Assembly (NCBI RefSeq): GCF_001518815.1
Contig: NZ_CP013987.1
Coordinates: 3,556,501 to 3,620,500, forward strand
Direction of reading: 5' to 3'
Source of the DNA: Pseudomonas oryzihabitans
GTDB taxonomy: Bacteria; Pseudomonadota; Gammaproteobacteria; Pseudomonadales; Pseudomonadaceae
Length of the DNA: 64,000 nucleotides
Under the pieces are notes generated by a model. The model was given only the letters and a program-made list of their open reading frames with translations. It was not told the origin of the DNA and made no database searches. Numbering within the stretch: the first letter of the stretch is position 1; the number at the start of each line of letters is the position of its first letter. The position numbers were made by a program, and so were the translations under genes. Below are positions 8,701 to 17,528 of this stretch, in pieces.

Positions 8701-8721
8701 AAGTGTTATATTATAACACTT
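8701..8721 (-). promoter_or_regulatory. Zur-type operator overlapping the dksA2 -10 element
   Basis: A perfect palindrome with 10-bp arms AAGTGTTATA/TATAACACTT around a central T, 20 bp upstream of the dksA2 ATG. It matches the gammaproteobacterial Zur consensus core GTTATA-N-TATAAC. On the minus strand a TATAAT hexamer (8715 to 8710) lies inside it, so bound Zur would block the promoter. The same box is about 120 bp from the divergent regulator gene. Confidence 0.85.
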
Positions 8722-8839
8722 CACGAGTGCTCTAGCCTGGGTCTTGTACCTAGCGAAGCCTTCACAAAAATCTCGTAGTGCCTTTGCCAAACCACTACAC
8801 AAAGCCAAAAGGCTATGAGAAAGTAGCGCCACAACCTGT

Positions 8840-9577
8840 ATGACAACCTTACAACCACAACAGCAGGTCTCCATGTTCGCCAAGGTCCCCGCCAATGTGC
8901 TGAGCGATAACGTCGCTCAACAGCTGCTGGACAAGATCGAAGCCGGTGTCTTCGCCCCCGGTAGCAAGATCCCCAGCGAAGCCCTGCTCTCCGAAGCCTT
9001 CGGCGTCAGCCGTACCGTGGTACGCGAAGCCATTTCGCGGCTGAAGAACGAAGGCGTGCTGCAGCCCCAGCAGGGGCGCGGCATCTTCGTTACCACCCAC
9101 GCCAGCATCCGCCCACTGCGTATCGACGCCGACGAAGCCAGCCTGCCAGGTAGCGTCTTCCACCTGCTGGCCCTGCGCCGCGCCGTCGAGGCAGAGATCG
9201 CCTCCGAGGCCGCCATCAACCGCAGCGAGGCCGATCTGGTGGCCATCGACGAGGCCTTGGCCGCCATCGACGAAGACGTCGCCGACGGCCATGACGGGGT
9301 ACGCGCCGACGTCGCCTTCCACCGCACCATCGCTCAGGCCGCCGGCAACCCCTACTTCATCAAGACCCTGGAATTCGTCAGCCAGTACCTGGAGACGGCC
9401 ACGCGCATCACCCGTACCAACGAGGCGCGGCGCGAGGACTTTTCCCGCCAGGTGCACGAAGAACACCAGGCCATCGTTGCCGCCATCCGCCTCGGTGACC
9501 CCCTGGCCGCCGCCAACGCCGCCCGCCAGCACATCTACAACGCCGCCCGCCGCCTGCGGCAGGCCGGCTTCGCCTGA
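8840..9577 (+). CDS. FCD-domain GntR-family regulator of the four-carbon acid sugar operon
   Basis: This 245-residue protein has an N-terminal winged HTH (about 20-80, with SGR-type wing QPQQGRGIFV) and a C-terminal FCD ligand-binding domain (about 100-235; FHRTIAQAAGN carries the metal-ligand region, with His in EEHQAIV). It is the first gene of, and the probable local repressor for, ltnD-otnKC-gntP-otnI, with 23 bp to ltnD. Start choice is uncertain: ATG 8840 has a weak ribosome site, while ATG 8873 (MFAKVPAN) is preceded by GCAGGT and would give 234 residues. A TGT-ATG-ACA half-palindrome overlaps the first ATG and could be an autoregulatory site. Confidence 0.85.
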   Translation: MTTLQPQQQVSMFAKVPANVLSDNVAQQLLDKIEAGVFAPGSKIPSEALLSEAFGVSRTVVREAISRLKNEGVLQPQQGRGIFVTTHASIRPLRIDADEASLPGSVFHLLALRRAVEAEIASEAAINRSEADLVAIDEALAAIDEDVADGHDGVRADVAFHRTIAQAAGNPYFIKTLEFVSQYLETATRITRTNEARREDFSRQVHEEHQAIVAAIRLGDPLAAANAARQHIYNAARRLRQAGFA

Positions 9578-9600
9578 CCACCTTTCTGGAGAACAACAAG

Positions 9601-10494
9601 ATGCAAGACAACGTTGGTGTCATCGGCCTCGGGGCCATGGGTCTGGGCGTCGCCCGTTCGCTGCTGCGCGCGGGTTTCGCCGTGCACGCCTGCGATGTGC
9701 GTGCCAGCGTGCTGGAAAGCTTCGCCAGCGAAGGTGGCGTCGCCTGCACCTCTCCCGCGGCCCTGGCCGACAGCTGCGACATCCTGATCACCGTGGTGGT
9801 CAACGCCGAGCAGACCGAAGCCGTGCTGTTCGGTGAAGGCGGCGCGGTGGCGGCCCTGCGGCCGGGCAGCCTGGTGATCGCCTGCGCCACCGTGGCCCCG
9901 GCCTACGCCGTGGAGCTGGGCGAGCGCCTGGCAGAGCGCGGCATCCTGCTCTTGGACGCCCCGCTCTCCGGGGGCGCCGCCAAGGCCGCCAGTGGCGAGA
10001 TGACCATGATGACCTCCGGCACCGCGGAAGCCTATGCCAAGGGCGATGCGGTCCTGGCCGCCATGGCCGGCAAGGTCTATCGCCTGGGCGATGCGCCTGG
10101 CCAGGGTTCCAAGGTCAAGATCATCAACCAGCTGCTGGCCGGGGTGCATATCGCCGCCTCTGCCGAGGCCATGGCCCTGGGCCTGCGCGAAGGCGTCGAT
10201 CCAGACGCCCTCTACGAGGTCATCACCCACAGCGCCGGCAATTCCTGGATGTTCGAGAATCGCGTGCCGCACATCCTCAAGGCTGACTACACCCCGCTGT
10301 CCGCCGTGGACATCTTCGTCAAGGACCTGGGCCTGGTGCTGGATACCGCCCGCACCTCGAAATTCCCGCTGCCGCTGTCGGCCACCGCCCACCAGATGTT
10401 CATGCAGGCCTCCACCGCCGGCCATGGTCGTGAAGACGACTCGGCAGTGATCAAGATCTTCCCGGGCATCGAGCTGCCCAAGGCCGCGGAGTGA
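9601..10494 (+). CDS. ltnD: L-threonate dehydrogenase LtnD
   Basis: This 297-residue beta-hydroxyacid dehydrogenase is NAD-dependent and oxidises L-threonate (or a related 4-carbon aldonate) to 2-oxo-tetronate. The Rossmann motif GLGAMGLGVA is at 8-17, the substrate-binding DAPLSGGAAKAASG at about 119-132, and the catalytic-lysine region GSKVKIINQLLAG near 170. Operon context with otnK, otnC and otnI separates it from 3-hydroxyisobutyrate dehydrogenase and tartronate semialdehyde reductase, which share the fold. A GGAG motif lies 8 bp before the ATG. Confidence 0.9.
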   Translation: MQDNVGVIGLGAMGLGVARSLLRAGFAVHACDVRASVLESFASEGGVACTSPAALADSCDILITVVVNAEQTEAVLFGEGGAVAALRPGSLVIACATVAPAYAVELGERLAERGILLLDAPLSGGAAKAASGEMTMMTSGTAEAYAKGDAVLAAMAGKVYRLGDAPGQGSKVKIINQLLAGVHIAASAEAMALGLREGVDPDALYEVITHSAGNSWMFENRVPHILKADYTPLSAVDIFVKDLGLVLDTARTSKFPLPLSATAHQMFMQASTAGHGREDDSAVIKIFPGIELPKAAE

Positions 10495-10499
10495 TCCCA

Positions 10500-11792
10500 A
10501 TGAGCCAGACCGAGACCCGCCCGCTGCTGGGCTGCATCGCCGACGACTTCACCGGCGCCACCGACCTCGCCAACATGCTGGTGCGCGGCGGCATGCGCAC
10601 CGTGCAGGTGATCGGCGTGCCCGCGGCCGACGCCGAACTCGAAGCGGCCGATGCCGTGGTGGTCGCGTTGAAATCCCGCACCACGCCGACCGCCGAGGCG
10701 GTGAGCGAATCCCTGGCCGCCCTCGCCTGGCTGCGCCAGCGCGGCTGCCGGCAGTTCTTCTTCAAGTACTGCTCGACCTTCGATTCCACCGCCGAAGGCA
10801 ATATCGGCCCGGTGGCCGAGGCGCTGCAGGAGGCGCTGGACTGCGACTTCACCCTGGCCTGCCCGGCCTTCCCGGAAACCGGGCGCACCCTGTTCCGCGG
10901 CCACCTGTTCGTGCAGGACCAGCTACTCAGCGAATCCGGCATGCAGCATCACCCGCTGACGCCCATGGGCGACGCCAATCTGGTGCGGGTGCTGCAGGCG
11001 CAGAGCCGCGGCACCGTCGGACTGCTGCGCTATGACCAGGTCGCCAAAGGCCCGGAGGCCGTGCGCGCAGCTATCGACGAGTTGCGTCGCTCGGGTCATC
11101 GCCTGGCCATCGCCGATGCCCTGTCCGACGCCGACCTGCATACACTGGGCGCGGCCTGTGCCGAGCTGCCCCTGGTCACCGGCGGCTCGGGCATCGCCCA
11201 GGGCCTGCCGGAGAACTTCCGCCGCGCCGGCCTGCTCCAGGCCCATGATGCCGCCGCCCTCGACCTGCCCGCCGGTGGCGAGGCGGTGCTGGCCGGCAGC
11301 GCCTCCCAGGCCACCAATGGCCAGGTCGCCGCCTGGCTGGAAGCCGGTCGTCCCGCGCTACGCCTGGACCCGCTGGCCCTGGCCCGGGGGGACGACTCCA
11401 TCGACGCCGCCCTCGCCTGGGCGCGGGAGCAAGGCCAGGCCGTGCTGATCTATGCCACCAGTCCCGCCGACGAGGTCAAGGCCATCCAGCGCGAACTGGG
11501 CGTGGCACGCGCCGGTGAACTGGTGGAACGTGCCTTGGGATTGATCGCCCGCGGCCTGTTCGATCAGGGCGTGCGCCGCCTGGTAGTGGCTGGCGGCGAA
11601 ACCTCCGGCGCCGTGGTCCAGGCCCTGGGCGTGCAAAGCCTGCGCATCGGTGCCCAGATCGATCCGGGCGTGCCGGCCACCCTCGGCCAGGTGCAGGGCG
11701 AACCCCTGGCCCTGGCGCTCAAGTCCGGCAACTTCGGCAGCCGCGACTTCTTCGCCAAGGCGTTGCGCCAGCTGGCAGGAGAGCAGGCATGA
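10500..11792 (+). CDS. otnK: 3-oxo-tetronate kinase OtnK
   Basis: This 430-residue DUF1537-family kinase phosphorylates 3-oxo-tetronate at O4. It opens with the signature GCIADDFTGATDLANMLV and has the C-terminal nucleotide-binding GGETSGAVVQAL. ATG 10500 is preceded by GCGGAG; a GTG at 10491 overlaps the ltnD stop but lacks a better site. It lies 5 bp downstream of ltnD and overlaps otnC by 4 bp (ATGA), indicating translational coupling. Confidence 0.92.
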   Translation: MSQTETRPLLGCIADDFTGATDLANMLVRGGMRTVQVIGVPAADAELEAADAVVVALKSRTTPTAEAVSESLAALAWLRQRGCRQFFFKYCSTFDSTAEGNIGPVAEALQEALDCDFTLACPAFPETGRTLFRGHLFVQDQLLSESGMQHHPLTPMGDANLVRVLQAQSRGTVGLLRYDQVAKGPEAVRAAIDELRRSGHRLAIADALSDADLHTLGAACAELPLVTGGSGIAQGLPENFRRAGLLQAHDAAALDLPAGGEAVLAGSASQATNGQVAAWLEAGRPALRLDPLALARGDDSIDAALAWAREQGQAVLIYATSPADEVKAIQRELGVARAGELVERALGLIARGLFDQGVRRLVVAGGETSGAVVQALGVQSLRIGAQIDPGVPATLGQVQGEPLALALKSGNFGSRDFFAKALRQLAGEQA

Positions 11793-12427
11793 GCGTCGAA
11801 GCCCGTCTCCGCGAAGAAATCTGCACCGTCGGCGCCAGCCTCTATGCCCGCGGCTACACCGTGGGCAGCGCCGGCAACATCAGCGCCCGCCTGGAAGACG
11901 GCTGGCTGATCACCCCCACCGACGCCTGCCTGGGTCGCCTGGATCCGGCCGCCATCGCCAAGGTCGGCCTGAATGGCGACTGGGTCTCCGGCGACAAGCC
12001 GTCCAAGACCCTGGCCCTGCATCGTCAGGTCTATGATCGCAACCCAGGCGTGGGCGGCGTGGTGCACACCCACTCCACCCACCTGGTGGCCCTGACCCTG
12101 GCCGGCGTCTGGCGCCCCGACGACATCCTGCCGCCGATCACCCCCTACCAAGTGATGAAGGTCGGCCATATCCCGCTGATCCCCTATGCCCGTCCCGGCG
12201 CCGCCAGCGTCGCCGAGCAGGTGGCGCAACTGGCCAACCGGGTAAGGGGCGTGATGCTCGAACGCCTCGGCCCGGTGGTCTGGGAGAGCAGCGTGAGCAA
12301 GGCCAGCTTCGCCCTGGAGGAGCTGGAAGAAACCGCGCGGCTGTGGCTGCTGACCGAGCCGCGACCGGCGCCGCTCGATGCTGCCGCCCTGGCCGAACTG
12401 GCGGAGACCTTCGGCGCCGTCTGGTGA
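11789..12427 (+). CDS. otnC: 3-oxo-tetronate 4-phosphate decarboxylase OtnC
   Basis: This 212-residue class II aldolase-fold enzyme converts 3-oxo-tetronate 4-phosphate to dihydroxyacetone phosphate and CO2. GNISAR near residue 30 is the phosphate-binding loop, and the HTHSTH motif around residue 92 supplies zinc ligands. The gene overlaps otnK by 4 bp. It is the step that feeds the pathway into glycolysis. Confidence 0.92.
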   Translation: MSVEARLREEICTVGASLYARGYTVGSAGNISARLEDGWLITPTDACLGRLDPAAIAKVGLNGDWVSGDKPSKTLALHRQVYDRNPGVGGVVHTHSTHLVALTLAGVWRPDDILPPITPYQVMKVGHIPLIPYARPGAASVAEQVAQLANRVRGVMLERLGPVVWESSVSKASFALEELEETARLWLLTEPRPAPLDAAALAELAETFGAVW

Positions 12428-12525
12428 CCTGAAGCCCGCGCTACCGCAATACCCCCACGATGGCCCTTGCCGGCCGTCGCGGGATCGGCTTGCCCTGGAA
12501 AAACAACAATAGCGAGGAAAGTGCC

Positions 12526-12570
12526 ATGTCTTACGTCGTCAGCCCTACCCGCCTGGAGTCCCGTTCATGA
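12526..12570 (+). CDS. 14-codon upstream ORF overlapping the gntP start
   Basis: An ATG at 12526 preceded by a good ribosome site (GCGAGGAAAG) opens a 14-codon frame, [14 protein letters not shown]. Its TGA overlaps the permease ATG as ATGA (12567-12570), the same 4-bp coupling seen between otnK and otnC. The 139-bp gap upstream is the only long gap in the operon. It may be a coupling or leader peptide, a remnant of a lost gene, or chance; no family is recognisable. Confidence 0.5.
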   Translation: MSYVVSPTRLESRS

Positions 12571-14027
12571 GTCCATTGCTCCTGGTCCTCATCGCCGCGG
12601 CGGGCATCGCCCTGCTGCTGTTCCTGGTCCTCAAGTACAAGTTCCAGCCCTTCGTGGCGCTGATGCTGGTGAGCATCCTGGTGGCCCTGGCGGCCGGGGT
12701 GGAACCGTCCAAGCTGGTGGCCACCATCGAAGGCGGCATGGGCAAGATCCTTGGCCACATCGCCATCATCATCGCCCTGGGCGCCATGATCGGCCGCATC
12801 ATCGAACTCTCCGGCGGCGCCGAGGCCCTGGCCAAGACGCTGATTGAGCGCTTCGGCAACAGACGCACGCCACTGGCCCTGACCCTTGCCGGCTTCCTGG
12901 TCGGCATCCCGGTGTTCTTCGAAGTCGGGGTGATCGTGCTGATGCCGCTGGCCTATGGCATCGCCCGCACCGCGCGCAAACCGCTGATCGTCTTTGCCCT
13001 GCCAATGTGCGCCACCATGCTCACCGTGCACGCCATGCTGCCGCCCCATCCGGGCGCCGTTGCCGCCGCCGGCCAATTGGGCGCCGACCTGGGTCGGGTG
13101 CTGCTGTTCGGCCTGCCGCTCACCGCCGTGCTGGCCCTGATCGGCTGGTGGGTGGCCGGGCGCATGACCCGTCGTCACTACCCCATGACCGACGACATCC
13201 GCAGCGACGTCTATGGTCCGCAGATCACCGACACCCATCTGCAGCAGTGGGGCCGCGGCCAGGACATGGCCCCCGGCCTGCCCAGCCTCGGCGCCGCCGC
13301 GGTCAAGGTCGACGAGACCCCGGCCGGCCTCGCCGCCGGCCTGCCGCCCGCCCCGGCCCCCGGCTTCGGCCTGGTGGTGACCCTGATCCTGCTGCCCATC
13401 GTGCTGATCCTGCTGGGCACCCTGGCCACCAGCTGGCTACCGGCCGGCAACCTGCTGCGCGACATCTTCACCGTGATTGGCGCGCCCCTGGTGGCGCTGC
13501 TGATCGACACCCTGCTGTGCGCCTATGTGCTGGGTTTCCGCCGCGGCTGGTCGCGCGAGCAGGTCTCGGACGTCATCGGCTCGGCGCTGCCCGGCGTGGC
13601 CATGGTCATCCTCATCGCCGGTGCCGGCGGCGTCTTCGGCAAGGTCCTGGTGGACACCGGTATCGGCGCGGTGGTCTCGGAGCTGCTGCGCGCCACCGGC
13701 CTGCCGGTGCTGGCGCTGGGCTTCGTGCTGACCCTGCTGCTGCGCGCGGTCCAGGGTTCCACCACCGTGGCCCTGGTCACCACCGCCGGCATCCTCGGCC
13801 CGCTAATTGCCACCCTGGACCTCTCGGCCAACCACATGGCCCTGCTCTGCCTGGCCATGGGCGCCGGTGGTCTGGCCGTGTCGCACATCAACGACGCCGG
13901 CTACTGGATCTTCACCAAGCTGGTCGGCCTGAGCGTCGCCGACGGCTTGCGCACCTGGACCGTCCTGACCACCCTGCTGGGGTGCCTGGGTTTCACCATC
14001 ACCCTGCTGCTCTGGCCCTTCGTCTGA
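12567..14027 (+). CDS. GntP-family sugar-acid permease
   Basis: This 486-residue polytopic inner-membrane protein of the gluconate:H+ symporter family has about 12-14 hydrophobic segments, the conserved [10 protein letters not shown] segment (about 111-120), LPPHPGA, and the C-terminal VQGSTTVA and SHINDAGYW stretches. An unusually polar central loop (about residues 205-260, rich in Ala/Pro) separates the halves. Its place inside the otn operon makes L-threonate, D-erythronate or similar 4-carbon acids the likely substrate. Confidence 0.9.
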   Translation: MSPLLLVLIAAAGIALLLFLVLKYKFQPFVALMLVSILVALAAGVEPSKLVATIEGGMGKILGHIAIIIALGAMIGRIIELSGGAEALAKTLIERFGNRRTPLALTLAGFLVGIPVFFEVGVIVLMPLAYGIARTARKPLIVFALPMCATMLTVHAMLPPHPGAVAAAGQLGADLGRVLLFGLPLTAVLALIGWWVAGRMTRRHYPMTDDIRSDVYGPQITDTHLQQWGRGQDMAPGLPSLGAAAVKVDETPAGLAAGLPPAPAPGFGLVVTLILLPIVLILLGTLATSWLPAGNLLRDIFTVIGAPLVALLIDTLLCAYVLGFRRGWSREQVSDVIGSALPGVAMVILIAGAGGVFGKVLVDTGIGAVVSELLRATGLPVLALGFVLTLLLRAVQGSTTVALVTTAGILGPLIATLDLSANHMALLCLAMGAGGLAVSHINDAGYWIFTKLVGLSVADGLRTWTVLTTLLGCLGFTITLLLWPFV

Positions 14028-14041
14028 CCTGGGAGACCCTC

Positions 14042-14821
14042 ATGCCTCGTTTTGCCGCCAACCTCAGCATGCTCTACCCCGAGCATGCCTTTCTCGACCG
14101 CTTCGCCGCCGCCGCCGCGGACGGCTTCCAGGCCGTGGAATACCTCTTCCCCTACGAGCACAGCGCCGCCGAGATCAAGGCGCGCCTGGACGCCGCCGGC
14201 CTGACCCAGGTGCTGTTCAACGCCCCGCCCGGTGACTGGGCGGCCGGCGAACGCGGCCTGGCTGCCCTGCCCGGCCGCGAAGCCGAATGCCGCGCCGGTA
14301 TCGACCGCGCGCTGGAATACGCCGCCGTGCTGGGCAATCGCCTGGTACACGTCATGGCCGGGCTGCTGCCCGCCGAGGTCGACCGGGCCCGCGCCCGCGA
14401 CACCTACCTGGGCAACCTGACCTATGCCGCCGAACAGGCGGCCAAGGCCGGGGTGACGATCCTCATCGAGCCCATCAACGGGCGCGACATGCCCGGCTAC
14501 TTCCTCAATCGCCAGGACGACGCCCAGGCCATCCGCCAGGCCATAGGCGCCAACAATCTCAAGGTGCAGTTCGACTGCTACCACTGCCAGATCGTCGAGG
14601 GTGACGTCAGCAAGACCTTCGAACGAGACTTCGCCGGCATCGGCCATGTGCAGATCGCCGGAGTGCCCGATCGCCACGAACCAGACCTGGGCGAGTTGCA
14701 CTATCCCTACCTGTTCGAGCGCTTCGACGCCCTCGGCTACGACGGCTGGATCGGCTGCGAATACCGTCCGCGGGGCGACACCTCGGCCGGGTTGGAGTGG
14801 CTGCGCAAGCTCAAGGCCTGA
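14042..14821 (+). CDS. otnI: 2-oxo-tetronate isomerase OtnI (hydroxypyruvate isomerase family)
   Basis: This 259-residue TIM-barrel isomerase of the Hyi/OtnI family interconverts 2-oxo- and 3-oxo-tetronate, linking LtnD to OtnK. Conserved metal-site acidic and histidine residues occur in [29 protein letters not shown] and [14 protein letters not shown]. The start at 14042 follows a GGGAGA site 14 bp after the permease. Hydroxypyruvate isomerase is the alternative name for the family, but no glyoxylate genes are present. It is the last gene of the operon. Confidence 0.9.
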   Translation: MPRFAANLSMLYPEHAFLDRFAAAAADGFQAVEYLFPYEHSAAEIKARLDAAGLTQVLFNAPPGDWAAGERGLAALPGREAECRAGIDRALEYAAVLGNRLVHVMAGLLPAEVDRARARDTYLGNLTYAAEQAAKAGVTILIEPINGRDMPGYFLNRQDDAQAIRQAIGANNLKVQFDCYHCQIVEGDVSKTFERDFAGIGHVQIAGVPDRHEPDLGELHYPYLFERFDALGYDGWIGCEYRPRGDTSAGLEWLRKLKA

Positions 14822-14849
14822 GTCCAATACCTCGCGCTGCCTGCGCCCC

Positions 14850-15115
14850 TGTTGGGCTTCGACGATAGAGCCGTCTCAGCCCAACCTACCCTCCCGTAGG
14901 TTGGGTTGGGCAACGAAGCCCAACACTGCGCCCTTCCAGCTTGTAGCGTGGACAACGGCGCAGCCTTGTCCACCGTCAGGCACCTAGGCCCACAGGAAAA
15001 CGCTGCGCGGTTTTCCACGCTACGGTTCTATGGCTCCATCGCGGCCATGCCAGTGCGCCGTAGCGACCGCTCCTACAGAGCTGATGTTCCTGTAGGAGCG
15101 GCCCATGGCCGCGAT
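14850..15115. repeat. Composite repeat block: families A, C and D
   Basis: The 308-bp gap 14822-15129 is almost entirely repeats. At 14850-14924 the two arms of family A occur in swapped order (GTTGGGCTTCG arm first, then GTAGGTTGGG). At about 14944-15024 lies family C (TAGCGTGGACAACGGCGCAG ... TTTTCCACGCTACG). At 15038-15115 lies family D (ATCGCGGCCATG ... GTAGGAGCGGCCCATGGCCG), a REP-like hairpin of a type common in Pseudomonas. No gene is seen here. Confidence 0.85.
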
Positions 15116-15129
15116 AGACCCACCCGCCC

Positions 15130-15681
15130 CTACACCTCCACCACCGCCAACGGCTGACCCAGCCGCCTCCGGAATTCCTCCAGGAAGGCCGGGGCGAAGG
15201 CTCGGGCCGGCCAGTGGTTGAAGATGAAGCCCAGGTCGGAAAAGGCGCAGGGCTGGGGGAAGTCGAAGCCGTTGATGTCGTCTTCGTGGTCGCATTCCGG
15301 GCAGGCGAAGTTATCGCTTTCCGCCGGCATCCAGACTTCCAGGTGTTCGAACAGCGCCTCGCCGATCTCGCGGCGGCAGGCGGGGCAGCGCGCCCGACCT
15401 TCGAAGCCGTCCAGCGGAGTGAAGATGCAGCGTTCGGTGACGATTTCCAGGCCGCCGTCGGCGAAGTCGCGCGGATCGTCCATGCCTGGCGCCAGGCGCA
15501 GCACCTCGGTCAGTCGCGGACCCGGCGCATGGCCACGCCGGCCGCGACTGGGCAGACAGGGCGAGGCCTCGGCCCTGACCACGCCGCTGGCGGCGAGCCA
15601 GCCGAGAATCTCCACGGCGGTGCGCTCCACCCGCGGATGGCTGGAAATGCGGGGAGCGAGGATGGTCTGGCGCAGGGTCAT
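15130..15681 (-). CDS. Hypothetical protein with two CxxC pairs (possible zinc ribbon)
   Basis: This 183-residue soluble protein contains CPAC (about 98-101) and CPEC (about 125-128), spaced like a zinc-ribbon knuckle pair, and an acidic, aromatic-rich C-terminal half. I recognise it only as a conserved pseudomonad protein sometimes mislabelled a sugar ABC transporter ATPase; no Walker motifs are present, so that name is not supported. It is divergent from xseA, with about 100 bp between them. Function unknown. Confidence 0.7.
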   Translation of the reverse strand: MTLRQTILAPRISSHPRVERTAVEILGWLAASGVVRAEASPCLPSRGRRGHAPGPRLTEVLRLAPGMDDPRDFADGGLEIVTERCIFTPLDGFEGRARCPACRREIGEALFEHLEVWMPAESDNFACPECDHEDDINGFDFPQPCAFSDLGFIFNHWPARAFAPAFLEEFRRRLGQPLAVVEV

Positions 15682-15783
15682 GGAACGCGTGTCTCGAAGG
15701 AAGGGGCGCGCAGCTTAATGGGCTGCTCGCCCCGCGCCCAGAGCTGCTAAGGTGGGGCCGACGAAAGCCACAGATAGCGCCCC

Positions 15784-17163
15784 ATGTTCAAGGATCCCTT
15801 CGCCCGCCTCGGTCTCGACCGCGAGGTGCTCAGCGTCAGCCAGCTCAACAGCCGCGCCCGGGTGCTGCTGGAAGACGTCTTCGCCCAGGTCTGGGTCGAG
15901 GGCGAGATCTCCAACCTGGCCAAGCCGGCCTCGGGCCACCTGTACTTCACCCTCAAGGACGGCCAGGCCCAGGTGCGCTGCGCGCTGTTCCGCCAGCACG
16001 CCAGCCGGGTACGGCAAGCCCTGCGCGACGGCCTGGCGGTCAAGGTACGCGGCAAGGTCTCGCTGTTCGAAGGCCGCGGCGACTACCAGCTGATCCTCGA
16101 CAGCGTCGAGCCGGCCGGCGACGGCGCCCTACGTCTGGCCTTCGAGGCCCTCAAGGAACGTTTGGCCGCCGAAGGCCTCTTCGCCACCGAACGCAAGCGA
16201 ACGCTGCCCGCCCATCCCCAGCGCATCGGCATCGTTTCCTCGCCTACTGGCGCGGTAATCCGCGACATCGTCAGCGTCTTCAAACGGCGGGCACCTCAGG
16301 TCGAACTGACGCTGATTCCTACCGCGGTGCAGGGCCGCGAGGCCACTGCCCAGATCGTCCGCGCCTTGCAACTGGCCGACCGCCAGGGCTTCGACGCCCT
16401 GATCCTGGCCCGCGGCGGCGGTTCGCTGGAAGACCTCTGGTGCTTCAACGAAGAACCCGTAGCCCGCGCTCTGGCGGCCTGCCAGACCCCGGTGGTGAGC
16501 GCCGTGGGCCACGAGACCGATGTCTCCATCGCCGACTTCGTCGCCGATGTCCGCGCACCCACCCCTTCGGCCGCGGCGGAATTGCTCGCCCCCCATAGCG
16601 CCGACCTGCGCCAGCGCCTGGACGGTCTGCACCGCCAGTTGCTCCTGCGCATGCGCGAGCGCCTGGCCCGCGAGCGACTGCGCCTGGACGCCTGCAGCCG
16701 GCGCCTGCGTCATCCTGGCGAGCGCCTGCGTCAGCAGGCCCAACGCCTGGATGATCTGGATCTGCGTCTGCGGCGCGCCTATGTCATCGCCCAGAATCGT
16801 CGACGCGATCGCCTGGCCCACCTGGATACCCGCCTGGCCGGCCAGCATCCCGGGCGCCAACTGGCCTTGCTGCGCCAGCGCCTGGAGCAGCTCGCCGAAC
16901 AACTACCTCGGGTCATGCAACGACAGCTGAAGGAACGTCAGCAACGCCTGGCTGGCGTGGTCCAGACCCTACAGATCGTCAGCCCGCTGGCCACCCTGGG
17001 CCGCGGCTACAGCATCCTCCTCGACGAACGCGGCCAGGCCGTGCGTGCGGCCGGCCAGGTACAGCCCGGTCAGAGGCTCCATGCCCGCCTGGCCGAAGGC
17101 GAACTGGAGGTACGGGTGCTGGACAATCACCAGGCACCGGTCACCCTGTCGTTGCTGGACTGA
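15784..17163 (+). CDS. xseA: Exodeoxyribonuclease VII large subunit
   Basis: This 459-residue catalytic subunit of the ssDNA exonuclease acts in repair and recombination. An N-terminal OB fold (EGEISNLAKPASGHLYFTL, about 37-55) precedes the catalytic core with SSPTGAVIRDI, RGGGSLEDLWCFNEE and GHETDVSIADFVAD, then a long arginine/leucine-rich coiled-coil region (about 275-385) typical of XseA. Length is normal for the family. The small subunit gene xseB is not adjacent. Confidence 0.95.
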   Translation: MFKDPFARLGLDREVLSVSQLNSRARVLLEDVFAQVWVEGEISNLAKPASGHLYFTLKDGQAQVRCALFRQHASRVRQALRDGLAVKVRGKVSLFEGRGDYQLILDSVEPAGDGALRLAFEALKERLAAEGLFATERKRTLPAHPQRIGIVSSPTGAVIRDIVSVFKRRAPQVELTLIPTAVQGREATAQIVRALQLADRQGFDALILARGGGSLEDLWCFNEEPVARALAACQTPVVSAVGHETDVSIADFVADVRAPTPSAAAELLAPHSADLRQRLDGLHRQLLLRMRERLARERLRLDACSRRLRHPGERLRQQAQRLDDLDLRLRRAYVIAQNRRRDRLAHLDTRLAGQHPGRQLALLRQRLEQLAEQLPRVMQRQLKERQQRLAGVVQTLQIVSPLATLGRGYSILLDERGQAVRAAGQVQPGQRLHARLAEGELEVRVLDNHQAPVTLSLLD

Positions 17164-17173
17164 CGCTGGCGCC

Positions 17174-17368
17174 TCAGGGCGCCTTGGTCCCCGGATTGCC
17201 ATGCTCCACGGTGCGATCAGGCGACTGAGTGGCCGGATCGCTGCCGGGCGCGCTTTTCTGTACCACCTCGCTGCGCTGGGGCGGCGGGGTCTCCGGTGAT
17301 TTGTCGCAACCGGCGAGTACCGCACTCAGGGTAAGCAGGGCCAGGCTGCTGGCGATGGGACGGAACAT
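17174..17368 (-). CDS. Small outer-membrane-type lipoprotein
   Basis: This 64-residue protein has a clear lipoprotein signal: MFRPIASS, a hydrophobic stretch, then LSAVLAGC with the acylated Cys at about residue 20. The mature part is Pro/Ser/Gln-rich and disordered. GAGGAGAA precedes the start. Asp at +2 after the Cys (CDK) would argue for inner-membrane retention by the Lol avoidance rule in enterobacteria, although Pseudomonas rules differ. No homologue recognised. It is tail-to-tail with xseA. Confidence 0.72.
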   Translation of the reverse strand: MFRPIASSLALLTLSAVLAGCDKSPETPPPQRSEVVQKSAPGSDPATQSPDRTVEHGNPGTKAP

Positions 17369-17528
17369 GGTCTTCTCCTCTGGGGTTTCAGGGAGGACCC
17401 CGGGATTTCCACGGACGTTCCCGCGCGGGCCAACGGCCAGCCGGCTGTCGGCCCTGGCGATCTTCCAGGCGGGCGGCGCAGTCGTACCTGCAGGACCGGT
17501 CCCTCCGGTCGCCCACCAGGATCCCACC

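Noticed and set aside
15130-15681. Sugar ABC transporter ATPase
   Set aside because: No Walker A, signature or Walker B motif; only two CxxC pairs are seen.
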